Numbered from the stretch's first letter, positions 1 through 11,359 are shown. The stretch: 64,000 nt of DNA from Cydia pomonella (GCF_033807575.1 NC_084705.1:9480019-9544018); one strand, 5' to 3'. The notes: generated by a model from the sequence alone, not told the origin. Made by a program: numbers and translations.

Positions 1-310
1 ATCGGCGCGAGGCTAAAATACTAGATCTTACCGCTATCAGAACTCCGCCGCCGCCCTTCTTCGCCGTGCCCCGCAGGTCCCTGTCGCGCCGAAACACGTT
101 ATATGCATTGCTATCAAACAATTCCGCGTCCCGAGTATCGTCTCTTAGCCACGTCTCCGTCAACACTATAACATCATAATTACACTGTAATAAGTTTAAA
201 CGAATATCTAGTATTTTACTTTTAATACCACCGCAATTTTGATAGTACAATCTTAAATAGAAAAGTTTATTCGTGGCAAAATAAAAGATGAAAATAAGCA
301 AGCAATTCAT
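1..310 (-). mobile_element. Non-LTR retrotransposon fragment, N-terminal endonuclease (APE) domain, runs off left edge
   Basis: On the minus strand an open frame begins at an ATG at 310-308 and stays open to base 1, 103 codons. It contains YYQNCGGIKSK, then VIVLTETWLRDD, then a GGGGVLIAV segment. These are the order and spacing of the first motifs of the apurinic-type endonuclease of Jockey/CR1/R1-like LINEs: an Asn in the opening strand, the ETW metal-binding Glu, and the GGGV strand. The rest of the ORF would lie left of the window. The clade cannot be fixed from 100 residues. The ATG may be incidental, because LINE ORFs often start upstream. Confidence 0.8.
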
Positions 311-540
311 AATATAACAGAACATATAACTCATATAAGCCACGAAGTGGTCTCGACTCAACAGTGTCAGATTAAATAATACCTCCGAAATTTATTTGTT
401 AAAGGTTGATAAGATGAATAACATTTCTAAACGCTGGACTAATCAAAACTGTGTCATCTAGTAGCGCGTTGAAAACTGTAAGAATACTAAGAACCATCTC
501 TCCACAAACCCATCTCATCATCTCTTTATTAAAATAAAAC

Positions 541-845
541 CGGCCAAGTGCGAGTCGGACTCGCACAGGAAGGGTTCGGTACCATTATCTATAAAAACGG
601 TCACCCATTCAAGTACTGACCCCGCCCGACGTTGCCTAACTTCGGTGATGGGATGAGAACCTCGAGATTGGAAAGAAATATTTATTTCATTCTGTTTTTA
701 GTATTTTTTGTTATAGCGGCAACAGAAATACATAATCTGTAGAAATTTCAACTTAGACACAGACTATGTATCTGTGTCCATCGATGGCATTGTACCACTT
801 TAAACTTAAACCGCCCCTCTTTTTTCATTGGGGGTAAATTATTTC
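541..845. repeat. Lepidopteran dispersed repeat (GGCCAAGTGCGAGTCGGACT family)
   Basis: The segment opens with CGGCCAAGTGCGAGTCGGAC and continues through a CATTATCTATAAAAA stretch and an ATTCTGTTTTTAGTATTT block, then AATACATAATCTGTAGAAA. A second copy with the same blocks in the same order lies at 31315-31600. Between the first and second blocks this copy carries about 64 bases of 5S-rRNA-like sequence that the other copy lacks. Confidence 0.75.
598..661 (-). ncRNA. 5S rRNA-like segment (antisense) inside a dispersed repeat
   Basis: Read on the minus strand the segment has CACCGAAGTTAGGCAACGTC, then GGGCGGGGTCAGTACTTG and AATGGGTGACCG. These correspond closely to the internal part of eukaryotic 5S rRNA, roughly residues 25-90, which holds the pol III internal control region. 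Both ends of a 5S gene are missing, so it is not a functional rRNA gene. It is a 5S-derived module captured by the surrounding repeat. Confidence 0.7.
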
Positions 846-1006
846 TGTTTAATGGGTGTAATAAGTTATTAACTTAACATTTTCAGTGCCATGCACCCTT
901 TTTTGGCAGTGAATGTATTGACATATATATATTTTGTCTTGCTATCTGAACTATTGAAAATGCGCTTTGGCATTCATATACAACTTTTTATATATTTTGT
1001 CTGCAG

Positions 1007-2228
1007 TATATTGAAACGCGATCCCAGTGTAACGAGTAACAAATTCCGCGATATGTTGAAGAGTTACGGATTCATTGATTTTAATATGAGCGACACACAG
1101 GTGACTGATTATCGGTAAGTAAAATAAACGTGTGAATAGTGCAAATGCGTTCGTAGAACTCATAGGCATATGGGTCAATATGTAAGTGATATTGAAACAC
1201 CAAAACGTCCAGAACAACCTCGAAATCGCTAAATAGAAACGCTTGCTCCATTACTAAACAAACTAGTGGGGTTTTTTTCTTAGATTTTGCACCTCTCCTA
1301 TAGTCAATAACTTTTTGTGGCGCTGTAGGTGTCGTTGGGAGATGCGGCGTTGCCGGATGCAGTAAATGATTGACCAATGCACGGCGGCGGGTCCTATGTA
1401 GTCTGTATTAAGGTCCATTTTACCCGGGCGGACTCGGGACCGCTTGGCCACGCTCACGCCCGATTCCGCCGTGTGTGTGCATTAAGCTTAAGACAAATAT
1501 GTGTTTCGAATTATACGGCGAATGGAGATCACGACATTATACGCCTTGTTTTCAAAAGTTGTAGTTTGACAATTCAGCTATCACAAATATTTCTTAGACT
1601 TAACCCCACCTCCAGTAATTAACTTTATTTTAAGGCAACAATACCTTCGAGCAACACCGGCTTCCGCCACGTCGGAAGGGTGGAGCCCAAGCGATAACTC
1701 ACCGTACAAATCGTTCTGCCATTTTTTGCGGAGGGAAACGTGCACACAGCACTTCTCACTCACTACATACAAAATCCAATCTGTTATGACGACACAAATG
1801 ACACACGTCAAAGACAAATCTTGCACACCTCGATCTCTTTTTGTGTATGGACGAGTCACAACATGCACCGCTATAGGTACAGTTGTACCTATGCTTCGGT
1901 AGAGGGGAAATAGTACGAATGCCGTCTCCCTTCCCGGCGTTGCTCGAAGAACAATACACAATAGCAACGGTAGATAGTCCTCCACATCGATTTCGATGAC
2001 GGCGACCTCAGCAATCAAGGGTTTTTCCTCTTATGAGCTCTTATATGGCTGGCCAGGCCAAACTTTACAGTCCAATCATTGAAGAGTTTAGTACATCTAT
2101 GTGACCTATGTGTACCATAATTTTGCCCTGTTTTCGGTTCCAGAGAAGAGATTGCGAAGTATTTGGAGCTAGCGGAACGACTATTAACATGCGTGTCCCG
2201 ACTTGTCGAAGCTGTCAAGGCGAAATGA
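1007..2228 (+). CDS. Last two coding exons of an unrecognised host gene
   Basis: Exon 1007-1114 follows a pyrimidine-rich tract and CTGCAG, and ends at ATCG|GTAAGT. Exon 2144-2228 follows GGTTCCAG and ends in TGA. The phases match: CG from the first exon plus A from the second gives Arg. The joined tail reads ILKRDPSVTSNKFRDMLKS, then YGFIDFNMSDTQVTDYR, then EEIAKYLELAERLLTCVSR and a short LVEAVKAK end. It looks alpha-helical, with no membrane segment. The first exon enters in phase 2, so at least one more exon lies upstream, outside the window or hidden left of the repeats. I do not recognise the family. Longer open frames overlapping these exons (891-1118 and 2108-2359) are only read-through or other-frame shadows. 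Confidence 0.6.
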
Positions 2229-3987
2229 TGGAATTTTCATTGTTTACTACATGGGTCATATTTGTGGTCATGCCATGTTTACTACTGTATGGGTCGAGCT
2301 CTGACCATGAATCGAAATTGCTCGTGGGCGACGACACTAGCCCACATCCTTTTAAATAATTGTGTGCCAGAGATGTGCTATACGGAATTCGTAGGGCGAA
2401 AACCTGGAATCCCCGATTTTGTACAGAAAACCAGTATCGGGAGCACACCCTAGTTCTGCCTAGTGCGATTTGCGACTTGAGGGCCAGTGTTGTCACCCCA
2501 GTCTAAGGACCTAGTCACTTGCATGTGCATTGTTTGGAAAGTAATGTGTGCCACTTAATTAATATAAAGCGAGCTGGAAAAGTGTATTTCCCACTTTATG
2601 AATGAATTCAATTCACAAAGTGGGTATGCAGTTGTGTGTACTTGATGTGGAATCTTTATATTTACTTATGCGTGGCGTGCTAAAGTGGATGTATTTTATA
2701 GCCGTCTCTAAAGTTATGTAATATTTTATCCCACACATTTTATTTTTGTTAAAAATTTTAAATGTATAAAACTATAATGTGATGTTAAGTGTAATTATAA
2801 TGGGACAATATGTGTATGAAATATTACAGGTCCCATAATATTGTAAGAGTACTAATTATTGTACTGAATATAGAATACAGCTAAACTAGCGAGGTGTTCA
2901 AAATGGTCTTCACGCAGTCTTATTCTTCCAACAATAAAAAAATGGTTGTCTGGAAAGTCGGTTTACGGAAGAGAATTTTGCGTGATAACGTCATAAGAAA
3001 ACATTCATGAAAAATTGCATACTTTTATGTATGAATTGAATTTAATTATTATCACTGAATTATCATTATTTTGTATCATTGAAAGAAGGAGTTACCATAG
3101 AGATCTGTCCACAACGTGGCCGTAACGTTACCATGGAAATCTGTCCACAACTTTTTCGTGCATGCTACCGGTGTTCATCAATTTATAAGACGTTATCACG
3201 TCAGTATATTCAGATCATTTTGATCACCTCGCCCGCTTTGCTTCTACTAGTTTTGCTGTTGACTTAACATGAATGCAAAGCTGATACAATGAAGGCCATA
3301 AAAGGCTTTTAAATTTCATTGATGTAATCAAGAACCATCCGAGGGTAGGACTTGGGCTGGGGGGCTTATTTCTGCATATTCGGCCGTTTCACGAAGAAAG
3401 GACGCCACGAGCAATTTCGTACATTGGCCTGCCATGTTTTTATCTCTTTCTAACGCGCGTAATTATAACGATGGCACGCCCATGATGCTTGCGGTCAATA
3501 ACACTGTGCGAGCGGGACAGGAATGTAATTATTCGCGTTCGATAGAGAACATTAGGCGCGTCCATTTACGATATTCCTTCTGCTAAGCGTCCTTTCTTTA
3601 TGATTGCGCGCTTTGACGGAAAAAGTATGTCAAATATCAAATATCAAACATTTATTCAGCAAATAGGCCACAGGGGCACTTTTACATGTCCATTTTTACA
3701 AACAATAAATTAAAAAAAAAAACAATTACAAATATCGAATCTATGAAATAATAAATACTTTATTAGAGATGTATACTGCCTCTAAATGTCAAATTACACA
3801 AAAAAAACAATGATAAAAATATATAATGTCAGCATCAGTTACCGTACCATCAGTTACAGTCATTACAGTCGCCGTAACGACATCATTGACAAAGGTTGCC
3901 AAGATTGGAGTAATTTCCATTGTCCGTCGTACCTTACCACCTCTTCTTAATTTTTATGCCAAAATGTAAAACGTCCCTCTTCTTTTT

Positions 3988-4787
3988 CCGTTCCGTTAGT
4001 CAACTAGGAAACTTATAGTTTCGCCAAGTCCGTCTGTCTGTCCGTCCGCGGGTTTGCTCTGTGATCGTTAGTGCTAGAATGATACAAAAATCATGCATGG
4101 CGTCAGAACGGTAAAATAAAAACTACAAAAAAAAACTTTTTTGGGACCTTTCAAAACTTTTTAAAACCATTTTTTCGCTTTAACCCAATGGTGTGGCGCA
4201 GGGCCCTTACTTTTCATGCCATTGACGCAAAAATGACGTAATTTAACATACAGGGAGTTGTTTTACAATACTACAAATTTAGATAACTTACTTATTGACG
4301 GGTATCAAAATAAATACTTGTTACGAGAATAAAAGCTTGTTACACTGTTAAAAATCAAAAATATGTATTATTTAATAAATTAATAATCTATTATTTATTT
4401 GAGTGACAATAAGATGAAAGTCAGTTAGACGTTTCTGTACTGATTGTCAAGTATATGATAACTTACCTAAAGAGGTTGATAAATGATTAATTATTACGAA
4501 AATATTAATTGGAATCATACTCTATGTAGCGTGACGTCATTTTTCTGTCAACGGCATGAAAAGTACGGGCCCTGCTGTGGCGTATCGTTGCCATCATTGG
4601 ATAGGTCTTTCAAAACGAATAAGGGTCTCCAACAACATTTTTTAAAATAAAGTGAATATTTTTCGAACTCCCTTATGCTTGTAATGTACATGATACTAAT
4701 AGCCGCCGTTTAGCCCATTCTAGCAGAATGGTAACTACGGAACCCTATAATGAGCATGGCCCGTTTTACTCTAGGCCGATTTTTATT
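3988..4787. repeat. Diverged AGGGTTCCGTA-family repeat, interrupted by a hAT-like MITE
   Basis: The left part has GTCAACTAGGAAACTTATAG and GTCCGTCTGTCTGTCC, then CGTTAGTGCTAGAA. The right part ends ACTACGGAACCCTATAATGA, then GCATGGCCCG. The same blocks in the same order occur at 24836-25510 and 38219-38852. Between them this copy carries a separate 376-bp insertion. Confidence 0.75.
4199..4574. mobile_element. hAT-like MITE nested in a repeat
   Basis: Terminal inverted repeats begin CAGGGCCCTTACTTTTCATG on the left and end CATGAAAAGTACGGGCCCTG on the right; the similarity continues inward with TGACGT. Left flank GTGTGGCG (4191-4198) and right flank CTGTGGCG (4575-4582) match in 7 of 8 bases, the 8-bp duplication length of hAT elements. 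There is no ORF. Interior blocks such as GTTGATAAATGAT and GAATCAT resemble the larger hAT-like element at 42747-43535, so the two are probably relatives. Confidence 0.7.
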
Positions 4788-5725
4788 TCCAAATATGTTA
4801 TACTAGGTAATAAACTAACGTAAAGCCCCTCTTGCAGTTCATATCCATACTAGAAATTTGTAGCCAGACCGAGACAAGTCTGCAACGATATTGATAGCAT
4901 ACGCAGTGCAAGTGTTATTTCTACGTCGTTCAAAGAAGTTTCACTGTTATTATATTATATTATTATTACCTCAGATCATATCTTATATCTATGATTATTA
5001 CATTGCAAATATTCAGTTTGTTTACTCCTGTACCACTAATAATTAAAATGTCATGGCAATATTAGAAATGTATTTATTAATTTATTAAATAGTATGTATT
5101 ATATCAATTACATGCGTTTTTGTATTTACACGTGTACCTACATACAAGAAGGGCTTTACTTGAGCATGTTTTATCGTTATTTTTTAAAACTTAGTTATAT
5201 AAAATTATAAATGTTGACTTGGTGAGTCATTTTTATATTGTGTTTTTGTATTATATTTAATTGTAAGAAGGTCAAGTTAGGCTCTTTATAATAATATGTA
5301 ATTGTAGGTATAGTTGACATTTAATAAACATCACTGCGTTTTTTTAACACTTGAGAGCTTATCTTATGAACCTACCGCTACCGCTAATAATAAATAATAG
5401 CAAGTAACAAAAACTGCGTATAAAAAGCTACCATCTTCTCTGTATCATGTTTCATAAGCGCACGCACTTGCAAGGCTGAAATCGCAAGAAATTAATAGCA
5501 GTGCGTTCTAAGTCAAACAGGTGAAACTAGGCAATTTTGCCTCCAGGGGTATCTTTGCCCAAAAACACATTTTTCAGCAAATTATTTAATGTAGATAAAT
5601 AACAGTGATGAACAGTTATAGAGTCTGGCTAGCCAAATATTGTCGACAGATTTTCCGTGTTGAATCACCAATCGTCTATGATTTAAAAAAACCTAAAGGT
5701 TGTTGTGAATTTATGTCATTCATTC

Positions 5726-5958
5726 ATTTTTGACGACCAGTTTGGCCTAGTGAGTAGTGACCCTGCCTACGAAGGAAGGCATTTATTCGTGTGATGAGCA
5801 TGGATATTTGTTCCTGAGTCATCGGTGTTTTCTATGTATTTAAGTATTTATAAATATTTATATCGTTGTCTAAGTACCCTCAACACAAGCCTTATAGAGC
5901 TTACTGTGGGACTCAGTCAATTTGTGTAATAATGTCCTATAATATTTATTTATTTATA
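5726..5958 (+). mobile_element. tRNA-headed SINE, B box deleted
   Basis: The head TTTGGCCTAGTGAGTAGTGA resembles a tRNA A box. The body runs GGCATTTATTCGTGTGATGA, GCATGGATATTTGTTCCTGA and CTAAGTACCCTCAACACAAG, and ends in TAATGTCCTATAATATTTAT. A second copy lies on the minus strand at 39606-39840 and keeps a B-box-like GGTTCAAATCC that this copy has lost. Confidence 0.75.
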
Positions 5959-7361
5959 TATTCAAATTGTTCGCGTTTTATAAGGGGTTTATATTAAATA
6001 ATATTAATAATGACTATACCGAGTGGGGTCCGCAAACTATTATTTAAGCTCGTAAATAATTACGACAATGTGCGAAGTTGACGTGAAGCGTTGTATAACG
6101 AAAAACTGCTATGTTTACAAGTCGTTAAAAATTCAGTCGTTAAAAATTCAGTAGGTTGGTGCTCTATTACTATTTTGATACTTTAAGTACTAGTTCTAAC
6201 ATTTGCCTATAACTTTAATTAAGTACGTGAATTTATTAATACCTGAATCTCATGAACAGGAAAAGTTTGTAAAGAAACCGATAAACTAGAAGTTCTGGGA
6301 AATATAATAAAATCCAAACATTGAAACGTAACGAGTTACTGAAAAACAATATTTAAAAGAAATCTGTGAAGTGACTGGTCAGTAGTAATTTGATTTAACA
6401 ATATAAAATATATAAAAAATATCTTGGCGAAACATGTCTTTTACATAGTGGTAAAAATTATGTGAGCTGACTTTGAGTGCACGCCAACGTATATTTAACT
6501 GATTTCCTTAGGTACCTTACGTGTGCACAGAAAATCAAAAATATGTTCTAGTATCAAAACTATAATTCCTACTACAGAAAGTGTGACCAGCCCATGTTTT
6601 TTTTATTTCCCGCCAAAAAATTGTGTAATATTTCGGTAGCCAGACTCTAGTAACAGTACTATTTTCTAGGAAATAGGTTTTATTTGTGATAAAACTATGT
6701 AACACACATCTGCATGTACTCGACTTAGGTATTTTGAGCGAGTTGTCAAATATAAGGTGTATTCCTGCGGGCAAAAGTTTATTGAAAAATGAATTCAACT
6801 GAGAACACATTGACAAATATTCCCCAACCCAACTTCGCAAGTAAAAGAAGGTTATGTTTGTACACCAAATTAAGTTTATAAATATATATTATTATACTCT
6901 ATCTAAGTTGTCTCGTTAATCCTTTGTTTAGATGTTTTATCTCTTTAACGTACGAAAAATACAGCTAGTCATATTTTCGGCCATTAAACTATTATAACTG
7001 ATTTTCTCAAAAGTGAAAACCATTTGTAAAATGCTTAGGCGAGTCTTGTATGGAAATGGGCAAAAACGGATTTTATACACTTGTCGCTAAGTTATTAACA
7101 GAGAATGTTAGGTTTGCCCAAAAACTTGTTGTGATCCTTGGACATACATACGAGCTCTATTTAAGCACTGAGTTGGCGAAAACTCCGGATATCTTTGCTG
7201 GCCCCTAAGACGCCAAATCAGTGGGTAAAACGCGAATTAAAAAAATCTTAAAATAAACTGATGCGTTGATCACAATGGACATGCTGAGCAAAAAAAAGTG
7301 ATAAGATGTCATATATTTTTGTAGAAATTCGTAAAGCGGGCAATGTTGGCTAGTTTCACGG

Positions 7362-7488
7362 TACAGTCAGCGTCAAATACTTTGTAGCAGTCAAAGTGGC
7401 CAAATAGTTCGGTACACCATACTAAATACATGGTGTACCGAACTATTTGGCTACTTTGGTTGCTACAAAGTATTTGACGCTGACTGTA
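7362..7488. mobile_element. Fold-back MITE, ACAGTCAGCGTCAAATACTT family
   Basis: The element is nearly all inverted repeat. The left arm starts TACAGTCAGCGTCAAATACT and the right arm ends AGTATTTGACGCTGACTGTA. Arms of about 58 bp meet around a short loop at TACTAAATACA. It is homologous to the fold-backs inside both hAT-like copies at 43224-43347 and 55003-55126. Confidence 0.8.
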
Positions 7489-8566
7489 CATCAAAATATG
7501 TAAAAACATTTTCCATAATGTTAATATCCAGAGAGAAAAATGAGGATTACGTTTGTAGGAGAAGCGGTTTTGACAAGTTTTGAGTCGTTACTCCTACATT
7601 TGCACTACAGATAGAATTATAAGACAAACGTTTATCGGTTCTTCAATCTTTTATCTCTATTCCGGTCTGCCGGATTTTGAAAGAAATTCATACTTAGTTT
7701 TTATGATTTTTTTAAACATTGTCTAAAAAAACTTTTTTCGTTACTCGATTGCTGTGAAAAACATATACGAAATCTACATATTTGGGTCTACGTCTCTAAA
7801 AACTGGTCAGAGATTTTGATTTTAAACTAAGTATTAACACAAAAGTTGTGGCCTAAAAACCAGGTTTTTGGCCTAAAATTGTTCAACTTTGATGCCAAAT
7901 ATCTCGAAGACAATGAACTTTGAAGTAAATATGGGATAGTATATTGCTTAAAACAGTTGCTGTTAATATAAGCTACAAAAACATTAGAAAACTAAGGGAT
8001 TCAGATCGAAGGTCACTGGCGTGGCCCCTTAAGCTATTGCAATTCCAACTTTGTGACAGTTGTGACTTGGAGATTATTTGTATGCATTTATTATTACTTG
8101 CTATTATTTATTATTAGCGGTAGCCGTAAACAAAAGAGATAATTTTTCACAAATTGAGAGCTTAATGTTAAAATGTCAGTTTATGAAATTTCAACTGTAG
8201 CTTATATGTCGTAAAATGCAAATTGAATACAATATGTGTATTCTTCGTTAAAAGTGTATGATGCGATAACATACCTGAGTGCATACCAAAGGTGACAATC
8301 GCTTGCGCTACGACAACGAAACGCTTTGTGTCTCTATCTCTGTGTCACTCTTTCATATTAGTGCGACAGTGACAGTTGCTTTCGTTCGTTACGGAGCGTA
8401 ATCAATCGGCATGTTGACTACGCACCCTGAAAACGTTATTTATTGCCGGAGCTCTAGTTAATAGAGCCGCGTTCAGCACGGTTACCATGAGTTAACACTT
8501 GACAATCGATTCACGCAGTCGCTAGCAGTAGTAGCAGTGTGTTGTGTTCCTGTCGGTGAGTAAGGT

Positions 8567-8711
8567 TGCCAGAGCTCAACGAGGGGGGGTGGGGTTAGGG
8601 TCGGCAACGCGCATGTAACTCCTCTGGAGTTGCAGGTGTACATAGGCTACGGAGACTGCTTACCATCAGGCAGGCCGTATGCTTGTTTGCCACCGACGTA
8701 GTATAAAAAAA
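8567..8711 (+). mobile_element. Retroelement 3' end with A-rich tail
   Basis: It contains GCATGTAACTCCTCTGGAGT, CATAGGCTACGGAGACTGCT, TACCATCAGGCAGGCCGTAT and GCTTGTTTGCCACCGACGTA, and ends TATAAAAAAAAAT. The A-run end and 5' truncation fit a LINE/SINE 3' UTR. A shorter reverse-oriented piece with GGTGGCAAACAAGC lies at 44468-44515. Confidence 0.65.
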
Positions 8712-8984
8712 AATGTTGGCCGATTACAGTTTATGGTTCAATTTGTAATGATCAATTTTCAATATTTTTCAATCCTAATTAACGGTTCAGCCAACACTGG
8801 TCGCTAGCGTAAACGGCAAGTGTCAACTCATAGTCGCCGTACAGGTAAATAAAAAAGCATCTTATTTTCTGCGATATATGTATATATATGTGGTGACTTT
8901 ACAAGTGCACAAGTACGGAAATAATGTTTTATAATGGTGCTCCAATTTAAATTTGTATGTACTTATAATGCAGACCTTTACGGA

Positions 8985-9271
8985 TGAATCAACTTTTAGA
9001 ACACTGATTTCGTGTCCTGAACGCAGCAGAAAAAACTTTGCTCCCTTGCAAAAATGGTGTGTCCCTTATTTTTGTATGAGAGCAAACTTTTTTCTGCTGC
9101 GTTACGGTACAAAATGTAGCTTTTGTTAATTTTAATGTATTAATTAAATACTTATGTATCTAATAATGCCCGTGTAAACAAAAAAAGTAACTCAACATGG
9201 TTTTTGAAAAATCGATTTTTCTTTGCTGGGGAGTCTAGGGACACGAAATCAGTGTTCTAAAAGTTGATTCA
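8985..9271. mobile_element. MITE with nested inverted repeats
   Basis: The ends are perfect inverted repeats: TGAATCAACTTTTAGAACAC, followed by TGATTTCGTGTCC, on the left, and the reverse complement on the right, ending AGTTGATTCA. Inside is a second inverted pair, GCAGCAGAAAAAACTTTGCT and its partner near 9090. No ORF is present. Confidence 0.75.
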
Positions 9272-9449
9272 CCCTGAGCCATTAGTCATTATATTTTTCT
9301 TAACAATTTTTTCCAGTGCCTGAATGTTATGCGATATATTAATTCTTTATGTATGGATAATTTATTATATCCAGACATTAACTCAAATTATGAGGGCCAA
9401 AATGCTTGAAATGTGTATTGTAAAATGTTTTAAACAGTACAGCTACCAC

Positions 9450-9586
9450 TAGTTTGACACTGACATATTCGCTCGCGTGGGCGTAACTTACTTTCTATAC
9501 CTCTCGCTCGTACTCGCATATTAGTGCGAGCGAGATGTATAGAAAGTAAGTTACGCAGACGTTAGCAAATGTGTCAGTTCGACACT
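9450..9586. repeat. Fold-back element with GCGTAACTTACTTTCTATA arms
   Basis: The left sequence GCGTAACTTACTTTCTATAC pairs with GTATAGAAAGTAAGTTACGC on the right. Outer arms AGTTTGACACTGACA and TGTCAGTTCGACACT pair with one mismatch. It is a short non-coding fold-back. Confidence 0.7.
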
Positions 9587-9966
9587 GCTAAGTCAGTCGT
9601 GGTAAGGCTGCAGGACATAAAAGTAAACTTATTGAACGTTATATTTTGGCCCATTGTACTTACTGAGGTATGTTTAAGATGTTTTGATTGCTGAAGTACG
9701 CCTGTGCCTAAATTTAAAACGTATTCTTACTTTCATTACATGTATATTTTATAAAAATGTTTTAATTTACCGCCAAAGATACCTTACGAATTGGGAGCAT
9801 AATTTTTATTATAAAATTGATTCGGTGAATCGAATAATTTATGTATCTTTGGGGTATTGGTGAGAATAACTTACCAATCCATTGCGATTTGCGAAGAAAC
9901 CATTAACATTTTAATTAAACTAATATATGTCTGTGAAGTCACAATAAGCTCAGGTGGGAAATACGG

Positions 9967-10412
9967 TTTTAGGGTTCCGTAGGCAACCATGACTCCTTAT
10001 AGTTTCTCCACGTCCGTCTGTCTGTCTATCCGATTGTGTGTGTGTGTCCCCCCCCCTCTAACTTTTGAACCATGGCTTCAAAAATATGAAAAAAATGGTG
10101 GAAGTAAAGCTTAGTAAATACTTTCAAGGAAAACTATAGCGAACCTGGCCGCGTAGCCAACGTGCATATCGTTCACGCTCTGTGGCGAACGAAACGCAAC
10201 TGTCACAGTCGCACTAATATGGAAGAGTGATAGAGAGAGATAGCTACGAGCCGCTACGGAGCGTGAACGATTGTAACGTTGGCTACGCGGCCTGATCGGT
10301 TAAGCCGTTTTTTAGTTTTTGCAAAGTCATTTTGACGGACGGTAAGTGCGGAGTCAGTGTAGGGAACTGAGCATGGCCCGACATACTTTTTCCCGGTTTT
10401 TCTCGTAGATTT
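9967..10412. repeat. AGGGTTCCGTA-family repeat with a nested fold-back (10147-10292)
   Basis: It begins TTTTAGGGTTCCGTAGGCAA with GTCCGTCTGTCTGTCTATCC, and ends AACTGAGCATGGCCCGACAT. Within it a fold-back with arms GGCCGCGTAGCCAACGT and ACGTTGGCTACGCGGCC has inserted at 10147-10292. Confidence 0.7.
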
Positions 10413-10602
10413 TAGCCTCCACGTTAGTTAGCCCCAAGATATTGATGATAATTAAAATAAGCGGCATTAAATAAATGTATATTTAAAAATATTGACAACT
10501 CTTATAACAACATTATAACTTTTATAAGTAATTAAATTAGTTATAATAAAATGGCACCAAGGAGTGCTATAAATAACATTACGACTAGCTTAATGTAAGT
10601 AC

Positions 10603-11359
10603 TTAATTAAATCCCTTTCCATCGACCATAGATTGGGCGCAGTATTTCGGAAATTGTAACACTTTGAGTAAGAAGTCCGTCAATCCCTGAAACAAACAAT
10701 ACCTTTATAAGCATAAACACACTCTAGTGACCATAGGCCATAGGTAGACCTTATCCCGTTCCAATAAGGTTCACGAATTGGCAAAAAAACTGCGTTGATG
10801 TATCTATTATGTATATGTATTTTATACACACAGACGCTGCATTAATGTTATATTGTTGATTAAGTACGATCAGTAGCTGGATTATTCTACAGAGCGTTAA
10901 GCAGAGGCCAAAAGAGCCGTATAAAATATTGGATTGCACCAATTGGATCATGTAAAACAACGATGTCGAACGGATTTTTATTGGATATCAGGCTATTATT
11001 TACTGATGTTAAATAAAAAACAAGAATTATATTAAACGAAGTCACCCAACAACAATATTGAAGTAATTTCTGCTTCTGAGTATATTTTTATAGATTCGGT
11101 TAATTCACGAAGGCGCGTGCTTTAGTTCGTATTGTCATGTTATTAAAGTTTAGGTTTAACAAATCTGCTCGTCACCATGAATAGGCGCACTTTCTATGAT
11201 TTTGAGTCTAACTAATACATATATACGTACCGATAAAGGTTCTATGCAAACTGTGAAGGGGATCAGGAGGATGTAAAATCCGGCGGCGATACCCGCGATC
11301 CAGAATCCTATGAAGATGAGGATCAACAGCCATATGATGGAGAATAACACGTTTCCCAT
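10603..11359 (-). CDS. Small 70-residue membrane protein, two coding exons
   Basis: Coding exons are 11359-11231 and 10686-10603, both phase 0: TCG|GTACGT is the donor, TTTCAG|GGATTG the acceptor. The protein begins MGNVLFSIIWLLILIFIGFW and continues IAGIAAGFYILLIPFTVCIE. It ends GLTDFLLKVLQFPKYCAQSM and then VDGKGFN, stop at 10605-10603. Residues 5-38 form one long or two short hydrophobic segments, so it probably sits in a membrane with its C-terminal tail, containing a Cys, outside the bilayer. I recall similar unnamed short proteins in other insects but cannot name a function. An acceptor-like TTTTCAG lies 3 bases upstream of the ATG, so a non-coding 5' exon is expected. Reading past the donor would give a false 67-residue product. 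Confidence 0.7.

Larger units (their letters stand above)
2229..10602. other. Intergenic region, repeat-rich, no gene seen
   Basis: It starts with the probable 3' UTR of the preceding gene; an AATAAA lies at 2933-2938, unproven as its signal. Small features not listed separately are a 35-bp palindrome with CCCACTTT/AAAGTGGG ends at 2590-2624, a 25-bp imperfect duplication (GTTACCATAGAGATCTGTCC type) at 3091-3115 and 3127-3151, an inverted repeat GAAGAAAGGACGC at 3390-3601, and a minus-strand retroelement 3' end at about 3630-3760. Stretches 4790-5720, 5960-7360, 7490-8560 and 9590-9960 are AT-rich, and I see no coding exon, RNA gene or recognisable element in them. Confidence 0.6.

Noticed and set aside
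891..1118. 75-residue frame with hydrophobic N-terminal part
   Set aside because: Only the part after the CTGCAG acceptor at 1006 is supported as an exon; the rest is intron read through.
1581..2018. 145-codon open frame on the minus strand
   Set aside because: No domain, no conserved pattern, and it lies in the intron between two well-supported exons on the other strand.
2108..2359. 83-codon frame overlapping the last exon of the left gene
   Set aside because: Wrong frame for the exon; the phase-matched frame ends at TGA 2226-2228.
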